NCBI GenBank assembly: GCA_020137815.1
Contig: CM035352.1
Location: 6,672,025 to 6,736,024 of the forward strand
DNA length: 64,000 bases
Direction of reading: 5' to 3'
DNA from: Hormiphora californensis
Lineage: Eukaryota > Ctenophora > Tentaculata > Cydippida > Pleurobrachiidae
Below, in pieces: positions 1 through 13,700 of this stretch. Below the pieces are notes generated by a model that made no database searches, was not told the origin of the DNA, and saw only the letters and a program-made list of their open reading frames with translations. Both the position numbers and the translations under genes were made by a program. Numbering within the stretch: position 1 is the first letter of the stretch; each line of letters opens with the position of its first letter.

Positions 1-544
1 TTGTCTCGTAAAATCCAGGTTTTTTAATTTAGTCGATTGTAGGTTTCTGTCTCGTGCTGAGACAGAAGCCACTGTTAGACTAAACCAAAATAAGTACCAG
101 TCAGCCCTCATATATATTTTACCACATCTTATTCCAGCCCAGCAGTAATTACAGAGTAAAACTACAAAGTAGTTAATTATACCCACATGTCTCGAATATG
201 TGGCTATCGTTTAAGTGCTGTCCTTACACCACGGCCTACTCTTGTGTTTCCTTACTCCTTAGCATATTTTATATCACTTTTATATGCTCTTAATTCTTAT
301 CTTCCCTTTTTCCTATAGTTTTCGTAATGTATGGAAATGAATTAATTGTTAAACCTCTCGGACCAAATATCAGTGTTGCCCTTTGAAAGATAATACTCTC
401 TATGCGTGACCCGCTTGATCTCTACGCCTAACAAGCATGATCAAATGCTTTCTTTGTCAGGGTGGGGTGGGGGCTGAATAGTGCTCAGTGAGTAGGCACA
501 TTTAGTGAGGTGGTTAGATCTATTGTTCTTACTAATTTACTCAC

Positions 545-1360
545 CGTTTCAGCGGTTACATCCACCAGTAGATCAGTATTGTGTAGTATAGGTAGCGTCT
601 CCTCCTCCCCACTCCCCCTGACCGCATACAAGTGTATCTGTACAACCTCAACCTTCACACTTCCACCACCCTCCCTCGTGCTCCTTCCTCTCACAGTCAC
701 GTTCCCTAAATGCCCCTCTAGTCTCTGCTCACTGTTTGGACACCGTGGAAGTGCCACTACCGGGCTCCGAGCGGCTATTGTGAACTCGACAGTTTTGTAG
801 TTTAGTGCCCGTGAGGCAGCTTCTGTTGCTTTGGAGGAGATTTGAGATAGTTGCTCCTCTACTAGGATGAGGAGACTGTTACCACTGGCAACCACACTTG
901 ACACTAGATCTGGGGAGTGATGGTAACGGAGTGTTCCCATGGTAACAGATATTGATGTTGTTGTTGATGTATCCAGGGAGGAGACATCCAGTGCTTCTTC
1001 TTTTTCTCTGAAAAATAGGGCGGGGTTAGAAAGAACAGAATTGTGACAAGAAACACATGATTTGGTGGTCATATTGCGTTATGATTGGTGGGGTATACCA
1101 GGTGGGGACAATATATTGGCAGAAAAGATAGTTCTAGAATGAAAATTATCACACATACATTTCTCCCATTTCCAAAATACATCGCTCTCCATCTGTTTCC
1201 CTGAGCTCGATCCTGGCGACAGAAAACTCTAACTTGTCTTTAGCCCGGGCAAGTGTCACACCGAGCATTGATGCTGAACCGATCCTAGCTCCAGCTGTTC
1301 TGGTGTCAAGCAGCCCCAGTGATATCTGCTCTATACTGACCTGGCTGGAGAGAGAGAGAG

Positions 1361-1432
<72 letters not shown>

Positions 1433-4400
1433 GTCTAGATCATCTATACTATATAGAGGATTGCTAGGGTCTATATCGCTCTCCTCTCGCTATATATCTC
1501 TATCTCTCTCTCTCCTCTCCTTCTTTCTTCTCTTCTTGCTCTCTCTCTCCTCTGCCCTCTCTCTCTCTACTTTCTCTCGCTCCTCTCTCTCTCTCTCTCT
1601 CTCTCGCCTCTCTCTCTCTCTCTACTCTCCCTTCCTATACCCTACCATCTCCTCTCTCTCTCTCTGCTCCTCCTTCTCTCTCCTCGTCTCTCTATATCTC
1701 TCTCTCTCTCACTCTCTCTCTTGCTCCCTCTCTTTCTTTCGCGATGGCATTGCGAAAAAGCGCGCACCTTTACGTGGTCTAGAACTAAAAACAGATCGGT
1801 TAACTCGTTACCACCCGATAGCAGGCTTCTCCAGTTCTCCTTACTACGACAGTGAACTTAGGTAATCACCATGATTATAACCAGTGGTCCAGGAGAGAAA
1901 GAGAGTGAGAAGGAGAGGGAGAGAGAGAGAAAGAGAGAGAGGTGGAACTGGCTGCGTTTTTATACCACCAAGCATAATTAACTACAGCTGTTCTACGGAA
2001 ACGCATATATATTCGCATTTGGTAATATCGCCGACCATTGGTAGATTTTGAATTTTTCACCCGATCGTTAATTGGCCGCTTTACAATTTACATATATTCA
2101 GGCTGAAATACCATATTTATTCTCGTCGTGTCCTAGTTACCTTGACTGTGTAAACCCATTCGTCCTCCCTCTTGCCCTCCTCAGTTATCATCACTACTCC
2201 CTCCTTCCTGTTCCTCCCGTGCAGCTGCTAAACGCCGGGTAAATCCGAGTAGTTGGGCCACAGTGTTATGGTGGGGCTAGTACCTCAAGGATAGTTCATT
2301 CGCACCTCTAACTTGCCGGGAGGAGAGAGTTCGCGTGGCTACCGGGTAATCGGGGCCTGTTTCTATCACCTATTAGAAGAGGGAGGGGTACAGTTATCGT
2401 ACATTCGGTGTTTTATAACTGTTCATGTTGGACAAACACACATGAACTATTATCCAGGAACCGACCGAATCAGGAAATACTGGTCCCTGATTGGCTGATA
2501 ACCAGTCACGTGACCTAAATAATGAGTTCTGATTGGTTGTTTACTTGTTTCGGTCGGTTCAGCTGCTATTATCCCCATGAGACTCAATAATATCCAACCG
2601 ATACATAATTTATTGTATAATTATCCCAGCTTTAGATATTACCCCCCCCCCCCCTCTTTACGCACATGATTTGTGGCCTAGTACTCTGTCTATAATTTTT
2701 ATGGGGACGTGTTTATATGACCACCATGTCATTATGCCACACATTTAGTGTGGCCCCACTGATCTCCTTAATAGATTACCCGCAAACCCCTTGTGAGCTC
2801 CCCATAAAATATAGCGGCGTAGTAAAAGGAAATCCCTCTCAGCTTTTTTAAAACATATGCAAATTTGCGATGCTTTGTTTAGTTCAAACCATTAAAACAC
2901 CTTTTTTAATACATTTTTTTTTGGTGAGCTTAGTAAGGGGTAATTGTTACACTACTGGCCCTGCAAAACAATTTGCCAGCTCAAAACGCTTTGGGGCGTT
3001 TTGATTTTTTCTCCTAGCTCCCCTTTTTTTGACGGAATTTCTTTTTCGACATATCTTCAATATAGTGTTTTGTCGGATTAGGGTGCAAATAAAATTTTAA
3101 ACCTCTCGCAAGTCTTGGAACGTATTCCTAAATGTATTTGGGTTTTATTTATGAGTCCCAATATGATCATGTAAGCTAGGTCCCCCTTTTTTTTTAATTT
3201 TAAACCCCCCCTTTTTTATACTTCATTTCATTTCATTTTCTACCTGCCCCTAATAGGGCTCCCCAGTTGACCAGGGGGCCGTAACCCGGGAAAATTTTTA
3301 TTTTAAAACGCCTCTCTTGGCCTCTCTAGTTGATAACACACTCAGGGGGGGAAAAAAAGAGAAGAATCGGGGTCAAGGGTCGTTTTTTTGAGGCAATCCC
3401 AACATAATGTGTAGGTTCCCGGTTTAGTCTGGTTCCATGTGTACTGTGGGGATATCTTTTCAACGGGGGCCTTTACATCAATAGGTGGGGCAGAGAGGAG
3501 GGATTTGGGTTAACCCTTTTCTTTTAACTCTGACTAAAGGGGTTTGTTTTGGGGAAGAGGGGGGGGGAGGGAGGGTTCAGGGTTTTTTCCGCTTGTAGCT
3601 CTGGAAAAAGGGTTGTTGTTTTAGAGGGGGGGGGAAAGGGGTTGGGCCCCAGAGGGGGGGGGTGGGGGGGGGGGAAAAGGGGTTTTAGTTTTTTTTGTTG
3701 GGTAGAGGTTTTTTGGGGGAGGAGGGGGGGGGGGGAAATTTTAAAAAGGGGGGGTTTTTTAGGTTTCGATCCTAAGGTATTGTATAATTATCCCACTTTA
3801 GATATTACCCCTCCCCCCCTCTTTAGACGCGAACATGTTTGTGGCTAGTACTCTGGCTATAATGTTGAGTTGGTTTGTTTAAATGCCACGTTCATTATGA
3901 CCACCGTTTAGACAGTGTGGCCCGAACTTGATCTCCTTAATATGAGAGTTACCCGCAAGCCCCCTGTGAGCGGCTAGTACATAAAATATAGCGGCGGCAG
4001 TGAAAGGGAAATCCCTCTCAGCTTTATTAACATATGCAAAGTTGGGATGCTTTGTTTAGTCGACCATTAAACACTTACTATACCACATTTTATTTAGTTT
4101 ATAGTATGGTGTAGCTTAGTAAGGGGTAATTGTTACACTACTCGGCACATGCAAAACAATTTGCACAGCTCCAAATCGCTTTGCCGTTCCGTTCTCACTT
4201 TTGCTCATAGCGCCACCTTGTTTTGTCTTACAAAAGACGGAGATATTGCTATTCGACTATTATACTAACAATATAGTGTTAGTCGGATATAGGTTGCAAA
4301 TAAAATTTCAAACCTCCCGCAAGTCTCGGAGACTTATATTCTAATGCAATATTCATGTGTTTGATTTATGAGTCCCAATATGATCATGTAAGCTAGGTCC

Positions 4401-7400
4401 CCATTTGTTATGTTGTAACCCTCCTTTACATTTGTTTCCCCGTGCGGGACGCGGTGAAACAGGGTCTAGCAATTCAAGGCAAGTCCCCATTACATTTCAT
4501 TGCTTGATATATGAGTCCCAATATGATAATGGGATGATAATACAAGACAAATCCCCATTTCATTTCATTTTCTTACCTGCACCATAATCAGAGCATCCCC
4601 AGTTGACCACTGGTCTGTCACTGGGAAACTTCTCATTGTCATGTACGCCTCATCTTGGACCTCCCTAGTCTGATCACACACGCTCAGAGTGGAGATAAGG
4701 AGGGAGAGATCAGAGTCGAAGGGTCGTTTTGTGTAGGCCAACTCCACGTCGTCTATGTGTAGTTCCAGGTTTAGTCGGGTTCCATGCCGTACTGTTGTGG
4801 ATATCTTTTCAACGTGGACCTTTACATCAATCAGGTGGGCAGAGAGGAGAGATTCAGGGTTCACCGTGCTTTGTAGACTCTGAGAGAGAAGGGTTGTTAG
4901 TTGTAGTGAGGAGAGACTCTGATATAGAGGGAATTGGCCCTGGGGCGCTTGCCAGCGCTGTGAAATAAGTTCATGTGTTGCCACGTTCGATATGAGTCTA
5001 ATGATCAATTAGTCGATGCAATTTGTCTATACCATTGCATCGACTGATTAAGAAAATATATCTGGTGAGGTGATTTCTAAGATGGTATGTCAAGCACTGT
5101 TGTCTGTTGTTTAACAACACAGGTGTTATTAACATCTAGCTTCCTATATGGGTTCCGCTTCTACTACCAACATGTAGAGATGTAGTCATGTGTTAAAACT
5201 GCTATATAACTCTTCTGATCTTTTCTTTTTTGCCGCTATTCCCTGTGCAAGCTCTATGGATTTATCTCAATGAATTTCTCTCAATATATCCACTTTATAT
5301 TAATCATCTTTGATCTCTCATGATTGTTTACTAGCACAACATGAGCTGTACGTTGCTGTGCAGTAGTGAGGCTAATCGTAGCTGAATGTCTAGCGTCTTA
5401 TGTCTATTGTGTAATTGTGCGTTGGAAATAGTCAATAGAACAATCTAGAACCATGAATTGCATCCAGTTCTATTATATAGTTCTGGTTGGACGATACTAA
5501 CGATCGTGTAGACTGGACTAATATACATGTAGTATGCAGTATACTCCACTTGATTCAGTCCCGTTACCATTGCCCTGATACAGGTGGGACTGTATAAACG
5601 ATTCCCGGTGCTTACAACCCTGTGATTCAGCTTTTCTTTCTCGAGCAACTGCAACACTCTGCTTTTCTTTCACACACTCCCTTTCGTAACTCCGCGGATA
5701 TGTTTCCTTAATCCCATGGATATGTCACGCTACTAACAGCGTAACAGGTGCTATACCAAATATGCCACACCCAGGGAGTTCACATTTTAATGTGTTAAAA
5801 TGTAGCAAGTTAAGCAATGTTTATTTGAAATCTTTTTATTTCACTCTTCATGTTTTTGATTTTGCGGGCTTTAAATGTTATTTTGCGGTTCTAAAATCTG
5901 TACCACATATAACACCAGCTGTAGCTGCAATTAATTATCCAATTTATGAATTATTTTATAACAGTCTTCTCTTGATGTACTCAGTTTCAATCAGTTTTGA
6001 ATACTAATACTACTGCGGCATTGAACAATAAATTATGGTTTATGAGGAAGGGAGGGGGGGGGGGTTCTCTCACAATATTTGAACTCTCAACTCCAAATGA
6101 TAAAACTCACAGATGCGATGATGACTGGCTGGTCTGGATTTAGTTCTGTATTAGCAGCCTGTCGATCTGCCTTCTCCCCGGTCTTGATTTTTCGTAACAC
6201 CCGCAACAAGGACCTGTATCAGGGGGTAGGATATGGAGAGGGAGAGAGAGAGAGGTAGAAAGAGAGAGATAGATGGAGAGAGAGAGAGAGAGTGTGTGAG
6301 AAAGAGTGAGAGAGAGAGAGAGAGCGCGCGAGCTATAAATTGAAAGACTAAATTTGAGAGAGAGACGAAAAAGGAGTTGTGCGTGACTAAGATCAGGGGG
6401 CACGTGTAGGATAGGGCACGATATAGAGCACGAGCTAGTGTCCCATATTCCCTAAATAATCGCTACCGCGCGGCCCAAAAAAAACTAAGGGTACGTTGGC
6501 CTTCTTTTCTCCTAGAAATTTAATTTCAATCACTCTGATATTTTGTCACAATATTTGTATGGTTACTCATTCGAGGAATCCGGAGTTTCAGCCCTCTGGA
6601 TGAAAATTCATTTTTTTTCGCCTGCATGAACATTTAATGAACGCCAAAACAGGACCATATTTTGGTACCAAAGTTTTACAAATTTGTTTGGCTATCGATT
6701 TACTTTCGAACGCGACCAGTTTGGGCTTAATTGGATCACCACAAGAATCACAGTGACCAGTTTACCTAGTCTAGGTTGGGTCATGTGATCCCCATCAAAT
6801 TATGACGTGTTAGCAAGAGAACTTACATTCTAACGGACGCTGTATCGGTATACCGTCCTAATTAGCAGATGTGATACGTGATACGCGACCGTTACACCTG
6901 CTGATTGGCACTTAGTAATGACGCTAGCGGTCCAATAGGGGTCACTTGACCAGACCTAGTGTCGGAAAAGTGGCCACTGTGTCTCTTGTGGTGGTCCAAT
7001 TGAGCTAAAATTAGTCGCGTTTGAAAGGAAATCGTTACCCAAAGGCGACTGTGAAATTCCGGTTTGGAATACCATTTTTGTTTTCAAGTTCATTTAGGAT
7101 TCATTCCAGTTGTAAAAATGAATGTTTAGATAGAGGGCCGAAATTCTAGCTAATATCAATATCGATCAAGTGTAATGGCCATACGAATTTTTAGCGCCTG
7201 AATTTACCAATTTCTTGTCAAAACGGGTTAAAATCGATGTTTGGTAAAAATGATCGTTTTTTAATCATTTATTTCACCAACTAAACTTGATTCATTTTTA
7301 ATAAAAACTCGGATTGCCATTTATTATTGTTTACTCTAATGCATGGCTGCTATTTTTAAGAATAAAATCGAATTTAACCATGAGAAAACGTGGAAAAACC

Positions 7401-10400
7401 CGAAAAACGAGAAATTGGGTTCATTCATGAACTTCACACTTTTATGTTTTGAAACTGCGGATTCCTCGAATGAGTAACCATACAAATATTGTGACAAAAT
7501 ATCAGAGTGATCGAAATTAAACTTCTGGGAGAAAAGAAGGCCAACGTACCCTTAGTTTTTTTTGGGCCGCGCGGTATTACTATAGACACTCTCTACATAG
7601 TAACAGCTCTATAATAGTATTAGCATATTAGCATATATATCTAAAGGTATGGGTGTGACTATGTGATGAATTCCACTTCGAAATATTTCATATTCGATTT
7701 AGTCGAGTCTGTTTTTCCCTTTCTTTTAGTTTGATATGTAGTTACAAAATTCATTTGTTTCAGTTAGGTTAAGAAGCTATCAATCAAACCTCGATTTACG
7801 CGAGGGGACGGGGTTTTGCACGGTAAATCGAGGTTTGACTCACGTAACACTATCCAGTTGAAGAGCAAAGGAAAGTTTGGGGACGTTTGCTGTTAGCAGT
7901 AGGTTTGGGTGAAGGGGATCCAGACTGAACACCAGTCTTCGTTCCAATCGGAGGTTCAGGGAGAAAGGGTCTAGAATTTGACCATCAGTCAGTCCGCTAA
8001 TTCCTTCCGATAGACTGTCAAACCGGCCAGCGTGGACAGTCAAATCACTCAATTGGAGGGTGAAATTCTCATACAGGTCGTCTGAGATTGAACCTGAAAA
8101 CGAAATAAATTATCGGTAGGATGAAGACTGTAAAATGTGGTAATTTTGCTGTCAGCTGGCCACACTATAGTTAGGTGTAAATGTGACCCTCCTTATCACA
8201 CTCCCCCCTTCTTTTGTTCATTTATAACAAGTCACGCTCCCCTACACTTACGATTAGTGCTTAGAGGTAGGGTAGGCACATGCGGCATTGAGAGGAGGTC
8301 AGAGAGGGAGCTATTTGGGGTAGAGGGAGGTGTACTGAAGTTAGAATCTGATCCGTTCGTATCAGACCTCTGTTGAGTCCGCAGCAATCCTGGCATGTTA
8401 TCCACTATCACCTGGGAGGGAGGTGAGGGTGAGGTAGAGAGGGTGAGGGAGGGAGGGAGGGAGAGGGAGGGAGGGAGGGAGGGAGGGAGGGAGGGAGGGA
8501 GGGAGGGAGGGAGGGAGGGGGTGAGGGAGGGAGGGAGGGAGGGAGGGAGGGAGGGAGGGAGAGGGAGGGAGGGAGGGAGGGAGGGAGGGAGGGAGGGAGG
8601 GAGGGAGGGAGGGAGGGAGGGAGGGAGGGAGGGAGGGAGAGGGAGGGAGGAGGGAGGGAGGGAGGGAGGGAGGGAGGGGGAGGAGGGGAGGGAGGGAGGA
8701 GGGATGGGAGATGACGGGAGGGAAGGGAGGGGGGCCCGGGGGGAGGGAGGGGCCCGGGAAAGGGAAAAGGGAAAAGGGGAAAAGGGCGGGGGGGGTTGGC
8801 GGGGGGAGGGGGGGGGGAAGGGGGGGGGGGGGGGGAGGGAGGGAGGGGGGGGGAAGGGGAGGGAGGGAAAATCCCAAAGGGTGGGACGGGGGGGGGAAGG
8901 GGAGGGCCTTCCAGGGGAAGGGAAAGGGTTTTGGGGGGGCAGGGGGGGGGAGGGGGGGGGGGGGGAAAGGGGGGGGAGGGGGGGGAGCGGGGGGGGAGGG
9001 AGGGAGGCGCGGGGGGAAAGGGCGGGGGAAAAGGGAAGGGGAGGGAGGGGGAGGGGGGAAGGGGGGGGAAAGGGGGGGGAGGGAGGGGGGGAGGGAAAAA
9101 AGGGAGGGGGGGCCCCCGGGGGGGGCCGGGGGGGGGGAGGGAGGGAAAGGGGGGGGGAAGGGGGGGAAGGGAGGGAGGGGGGGAGGGGGGAGGGAGAGGG
9201 GGGGAAAAAGGGCTAAGTTTCAAATATGGAAATTTACCAACTAGAAAAAAAGGGGGGGCGATCTACCGATCGCAAATCGAGGGTTTCTTTTTCCATATTT
9301 TTTGATGTTTTTTTCCGGGGTTTTTTGTTTTGTTCTTTTTCTCTGTCCCCTGTCTCTGTCTCGTCTCTGTCTCGGTTCGTTTGTCTTTTGTCTCGGTTCT
9401 GTTTTCTCTTTTTCTCTTTGGCTATGTCACCCTTCTTTGGTCTATACCCTTTAATCCTCTCGTTACTTTTTCCCTTGTCTATGTTCGGGTTCCGTCATGT
9501 CTCTTTGTTTGGTCTCTGTCTTCTTTTTGTCCCCCGGGTTCCCCCAAAACCCCTCTCTCCCCCCCTAAAATTCTCATCTCTCTTTCTTTTCTTTTCCCCT
9601 TCTCTCTCTGGGTTTTTCCCTTTTATGTTATGTGATGTGTTTTCCGTCTTTTTTTTCCTCTCTCTCTTTCTCTCCCTTTTATGTTTGTGATGTGACCCCT
9701 CTAGTTCGCAAGCACTTGTGATACGTGATACCTACGAATCACGTCGTCACACTGACGGATCACGTCGTCACACTGACGGATCACGTCGTCACATTGACGG
9801 ATCACGTCGTCACATTGACGATAGGGTGTCACATTTCCGTGCAAATTTGCATTAGATATAGTTAGATTCATGGTAATTTCAGTGTAAAACCATGTGTTTT
9901 TATTTAAAACTCCTTCGTCCCCCTTGAATCAACGCATCACGCGAGTTAAATAAATTCAGTTGTTGCCGAGCAGTTTGTGGTTGATGTCGGAACTCTCTAA
10001 AAACTCGTTTTAGTAGGCCCAGCTGCATGGGAAAAGTCGGGTACTGGACTTAGGCCAATGTACCGACGTGAATTATAAAAAGTTTATTGGTCCCCTAGTT
10101 TTATGCAGCTTTATGTAGCTTTCTTTAGCATTAATTTTAATTGAAAATTATAGCTCGTGATGTGCACATGTGGCTACATATAATTGTGACGCTGCTGTAA
10201 CAGTACGGTTTGTTACACGGCCTATCAAGACAGTGCTGTGTGAAATTAGGAATGTCACACACATGACACACAGTATAGATGAATGTAATTAGTTTGTTGT
10301 GGCGATTGTTGTGACATTTTGGGAGCTCTCTCTCCCGATCCAGGACATGGATAATCTCATTCAGGCATATTTTCAGAAGTCAGTTTCCTCTTTCTCGCTG

Positions 10401-10629
10401 TATTCAATTTATTTCGTAGTAGTGGAGATTGGGAAGAGAATGAAGATCGAACATAATATGATGAAGAGTGATAAAAGAGAGCGATAGATTTTATTTTATT
10501 TGATTTGAAAAAGGTAAATATCGACTGACTCAAATTACCCGACTGACTCAAAATATGTTGCAATAAATGCCACTAAGGCCCGAGTGTTTACTACGTACTT
10601 ACTACGGGAGAGAGAGTGAGAGAGAGAGT

Positions 10630-10701
<72 letters not shown>

Positions 10702-13700
10702 GAGAGAGAGATAGAAAGACGGAAAGTTTTAGAGTGATTCGACCCTGTTTAAAAATGACGTAATATGATCTCACTGCTCGATATGATCCTGGTAGTTTGA
10801 TGTTGACAGACCTCTTAAATTCGTATTGTGTAGAGCATAGAGCTTCTACATAACAGTGTCGAGCTCTCTGCTCTCTATCTCTGCTTGTTTAGTTTTTGGT
10901 CACTTTCTTCTGCTGTTTCTTTCTTCTATCATGTAACTTTCTTTCCATATTCTGCGTGTTGTTACTCACAGACGTCTTAATTTCATCTGACAGCTGACCT
11001 CCTGTTCTGCAAGTTATTCCTGACCAATATGTGGACTCAGTAGCTTGAATACTGCCCATACCCCCCAGCTACTGCAGAAGCATTCTCACTTTTTCTACCT
11101 TTGAGTTCCTTATTCCGTATTCTCCCATCTCTAAAGTTTCAGCTTGTAACATATTTGCATAGTACATAGTACTTGCATTAGTACGTACGTACTGCAATCA
11201 AACCTCGATTTACCGGACTCCTTGGGGGAAGAATTGTTGTGCACGGTAATTCGAGTTAATGAAATAGAGTTATCCGGTGAATCGAGGTTAGACTGTAACA
11301 TATGTTTTATCACACAAAAAGAACTATAACCGACTATAACTCGACCAATTGCTATAGCTGATGTTTGAGGTCAACACGACCTCAATTACCACCAGTCCAA
11401 GCACTTGATGAGACCCTGGGATTTGGAGGGAGGGTAACCCTGATTATACTAAACGTTATCATTATCATTGTGGCAGTCTCTGGTAATGCTCTCGTCTTAT
11501 ATGGGTGAGTACTGAGTGTGTCTTTATTCTAGAACCCCCTTTCAACAAATAAAATGCCGTTTTGATTCATTGATGCATTACATAATCATGATAATGTCCT
11601 CCTTAAAATTATAAGTCGGTGTTAGCTAATACCACTCCTCGCAACAATAGGTCAGCTAACACCCCCTCCTCCCGATATAATATTCCAGCTAATACCCCCT
11701 CCTCCCATTAATAGGTCAGCGTGCCACAATGCTCTCAAAATGGATCGGGTTAGTGTGATACTGGTGAGGAACATTGCAGTAGCGGACATTCTAATAACCA
11801 TCCTCTTTTATCTACCTGCACTGGTATGTGCTTGTAGTATCATATCTTCGGGAAACAACAACCAATTACGAATTTTACATCTATGTAAAATTCATAATAG
11901 TGTTTATAATTTCACTTCATTTCAGTTAGATTTCACCAAATGGATTCTCTCCAATATTTGTAACAAACCACCTCACTTCAGATTAACCTGATTTACAATA
12001 AATGGGTCCTGGGCAGCGCCCTGTGTTTTATCAATGGTTGGTTTAGCTTGGTGCCCACCATAGTGGAAATACTCTCCCTGGCTATCCTATCCGGCTACCG
12101 ACTTGCCATAATTAAAGGTAGGGAAAGGTACTACTGTACTGACCAGAGAATGATTGTAAGCTTTCACTAGCTGCTAGTCCATATATTGTATCTCTTTTTC
12201 TCTCGCTTAGCTTAGTTCATTTCTATAGAAGTAACCTAAGCTCCAAATCCATGCTCCAAACGTTCCACAGGTAAGGCGAAGAACAGCCTCCGAATGGACC
12301 CAGCAAAATGGTATCTTGTTCTCCTTCTCCTCTGGACGTTCATATTTATCCTTCCCTTCCTCTCGCCCCTGATTCAAGTAGTCCCTTACTACGACCCCTG
12401 GACACAGTCTTGCAATTCTTCTGATGTTAGCGACGATCATGGTCTAAGCCTCAAGGTAACAAAATATGCATAGTTTATTTATTGAATGTATAAAATACAC
12501 CGATCAGCAGGATACTTGGTATTTGGTACTTGCTCAACCTTTCAACATCATTCCCACTACAACTGAACCTTTCAACAAAATGCTGAATATAACTTTATAC
12601 AGCTGATTCACTAACTCGGAGTTTTTTCAGGTAGTTGTAATGGCTCTCTTCAGTTTCTTCTTTACCTTCCTCCCCATGGTGTTAGTGACTCTGGTCAACT
12701 TCTCCATCATCCACTCTATCATACAATCCCGGAAAGCAGTCGAATCCTCCTCCTCCTCCTCGTGCTCCCCTGCTCGAACACTAAAGACTATCCCGCTCAT
12801 ATCTCTAACTTTTATAGCATCCTACCTTCCCTACCTCATAGCTCTAATAGCAAACCTCATTTCCCCTATGCCGGACTGGTGGAGGACAGTTTCGTTTTAT
12901 TTTGCTGCGATAAACACCATGGCAAACCCGTTAATTTATTTTTGTGTGAATATAAAGTTTCGCCGTTTTATTCTGGCATTCGCCCGGAGGATCCTGTTAG
13001 GAGCGAGTTTGAGGTTGTCTGATTCAAGTGAGCCAACACAAAATAATGTTGTGGCTAAGTAGTATGAAATTGAAAATACTTCAGAGACAATATTCACTCT
13101 GCTTGAATTTACATACCTGCCCAAAGTCGATGATCACAATAGAAGAGTTTTTATCCGTGAAGCTCTCTGGGAGGATCAGAAGGGGTGCCTGGATCCTCAG
13201 CAAAATATCCCATCTGAAGATTTACAGTTTTAAATTGAATTTGACTACAATCCTGCTCATCTCATCATGAACTCTTGAGTTTTATAGTGCCTAAATTAGA
13301 CACAGTTTGGTTTACTGAGCAGCAGTAGCTGTCCATGAAAGTCTACAGAGAAGCTGATTGTGCGAGGAGTACAACATCTCTGCTATTATTTGAACTAATG
13401 TTTGCTATAATTTACTGTTTTCTTTTACCGTTTGAAATCCCGTAGTTTTCCAGTGAAAATCTTATCGATTGTACTGCGAAGTTGGTGTTTAGTTTTGCTC
13501 CTCAGTTCGCCCAACCGAGCCAGGGCTGCCTCAACCACAAAATCAATAGTCGGGTCCAGGGCGAAGAAGTTCGTTACTCTGCGGAGAAATTGGAAATGTA
13601 GTGGTAATGTTATACTTTATGACTGTCTCGGTCCGATTCGGAGAGGGCTTTTGTGGGACAAGGTAAGTAGGAAAGGCAGGAGGATATAGGGGAATGCAAT

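Noticed and set aside
3549-3848. Gly-rich frame at 3549
   Set aside because: It lies in the corrupted duplicate of VPS13 exon 16 and comes from inflated G runs.
8395-9305. Long Gly/Arg- and Pro-rich open frames on both strands
   Set aside because: They are translations of the GGGA repeat and of a G/A-only low-quality stretch. The VPS13 acceptor at 8412 uses the repeat as intron.
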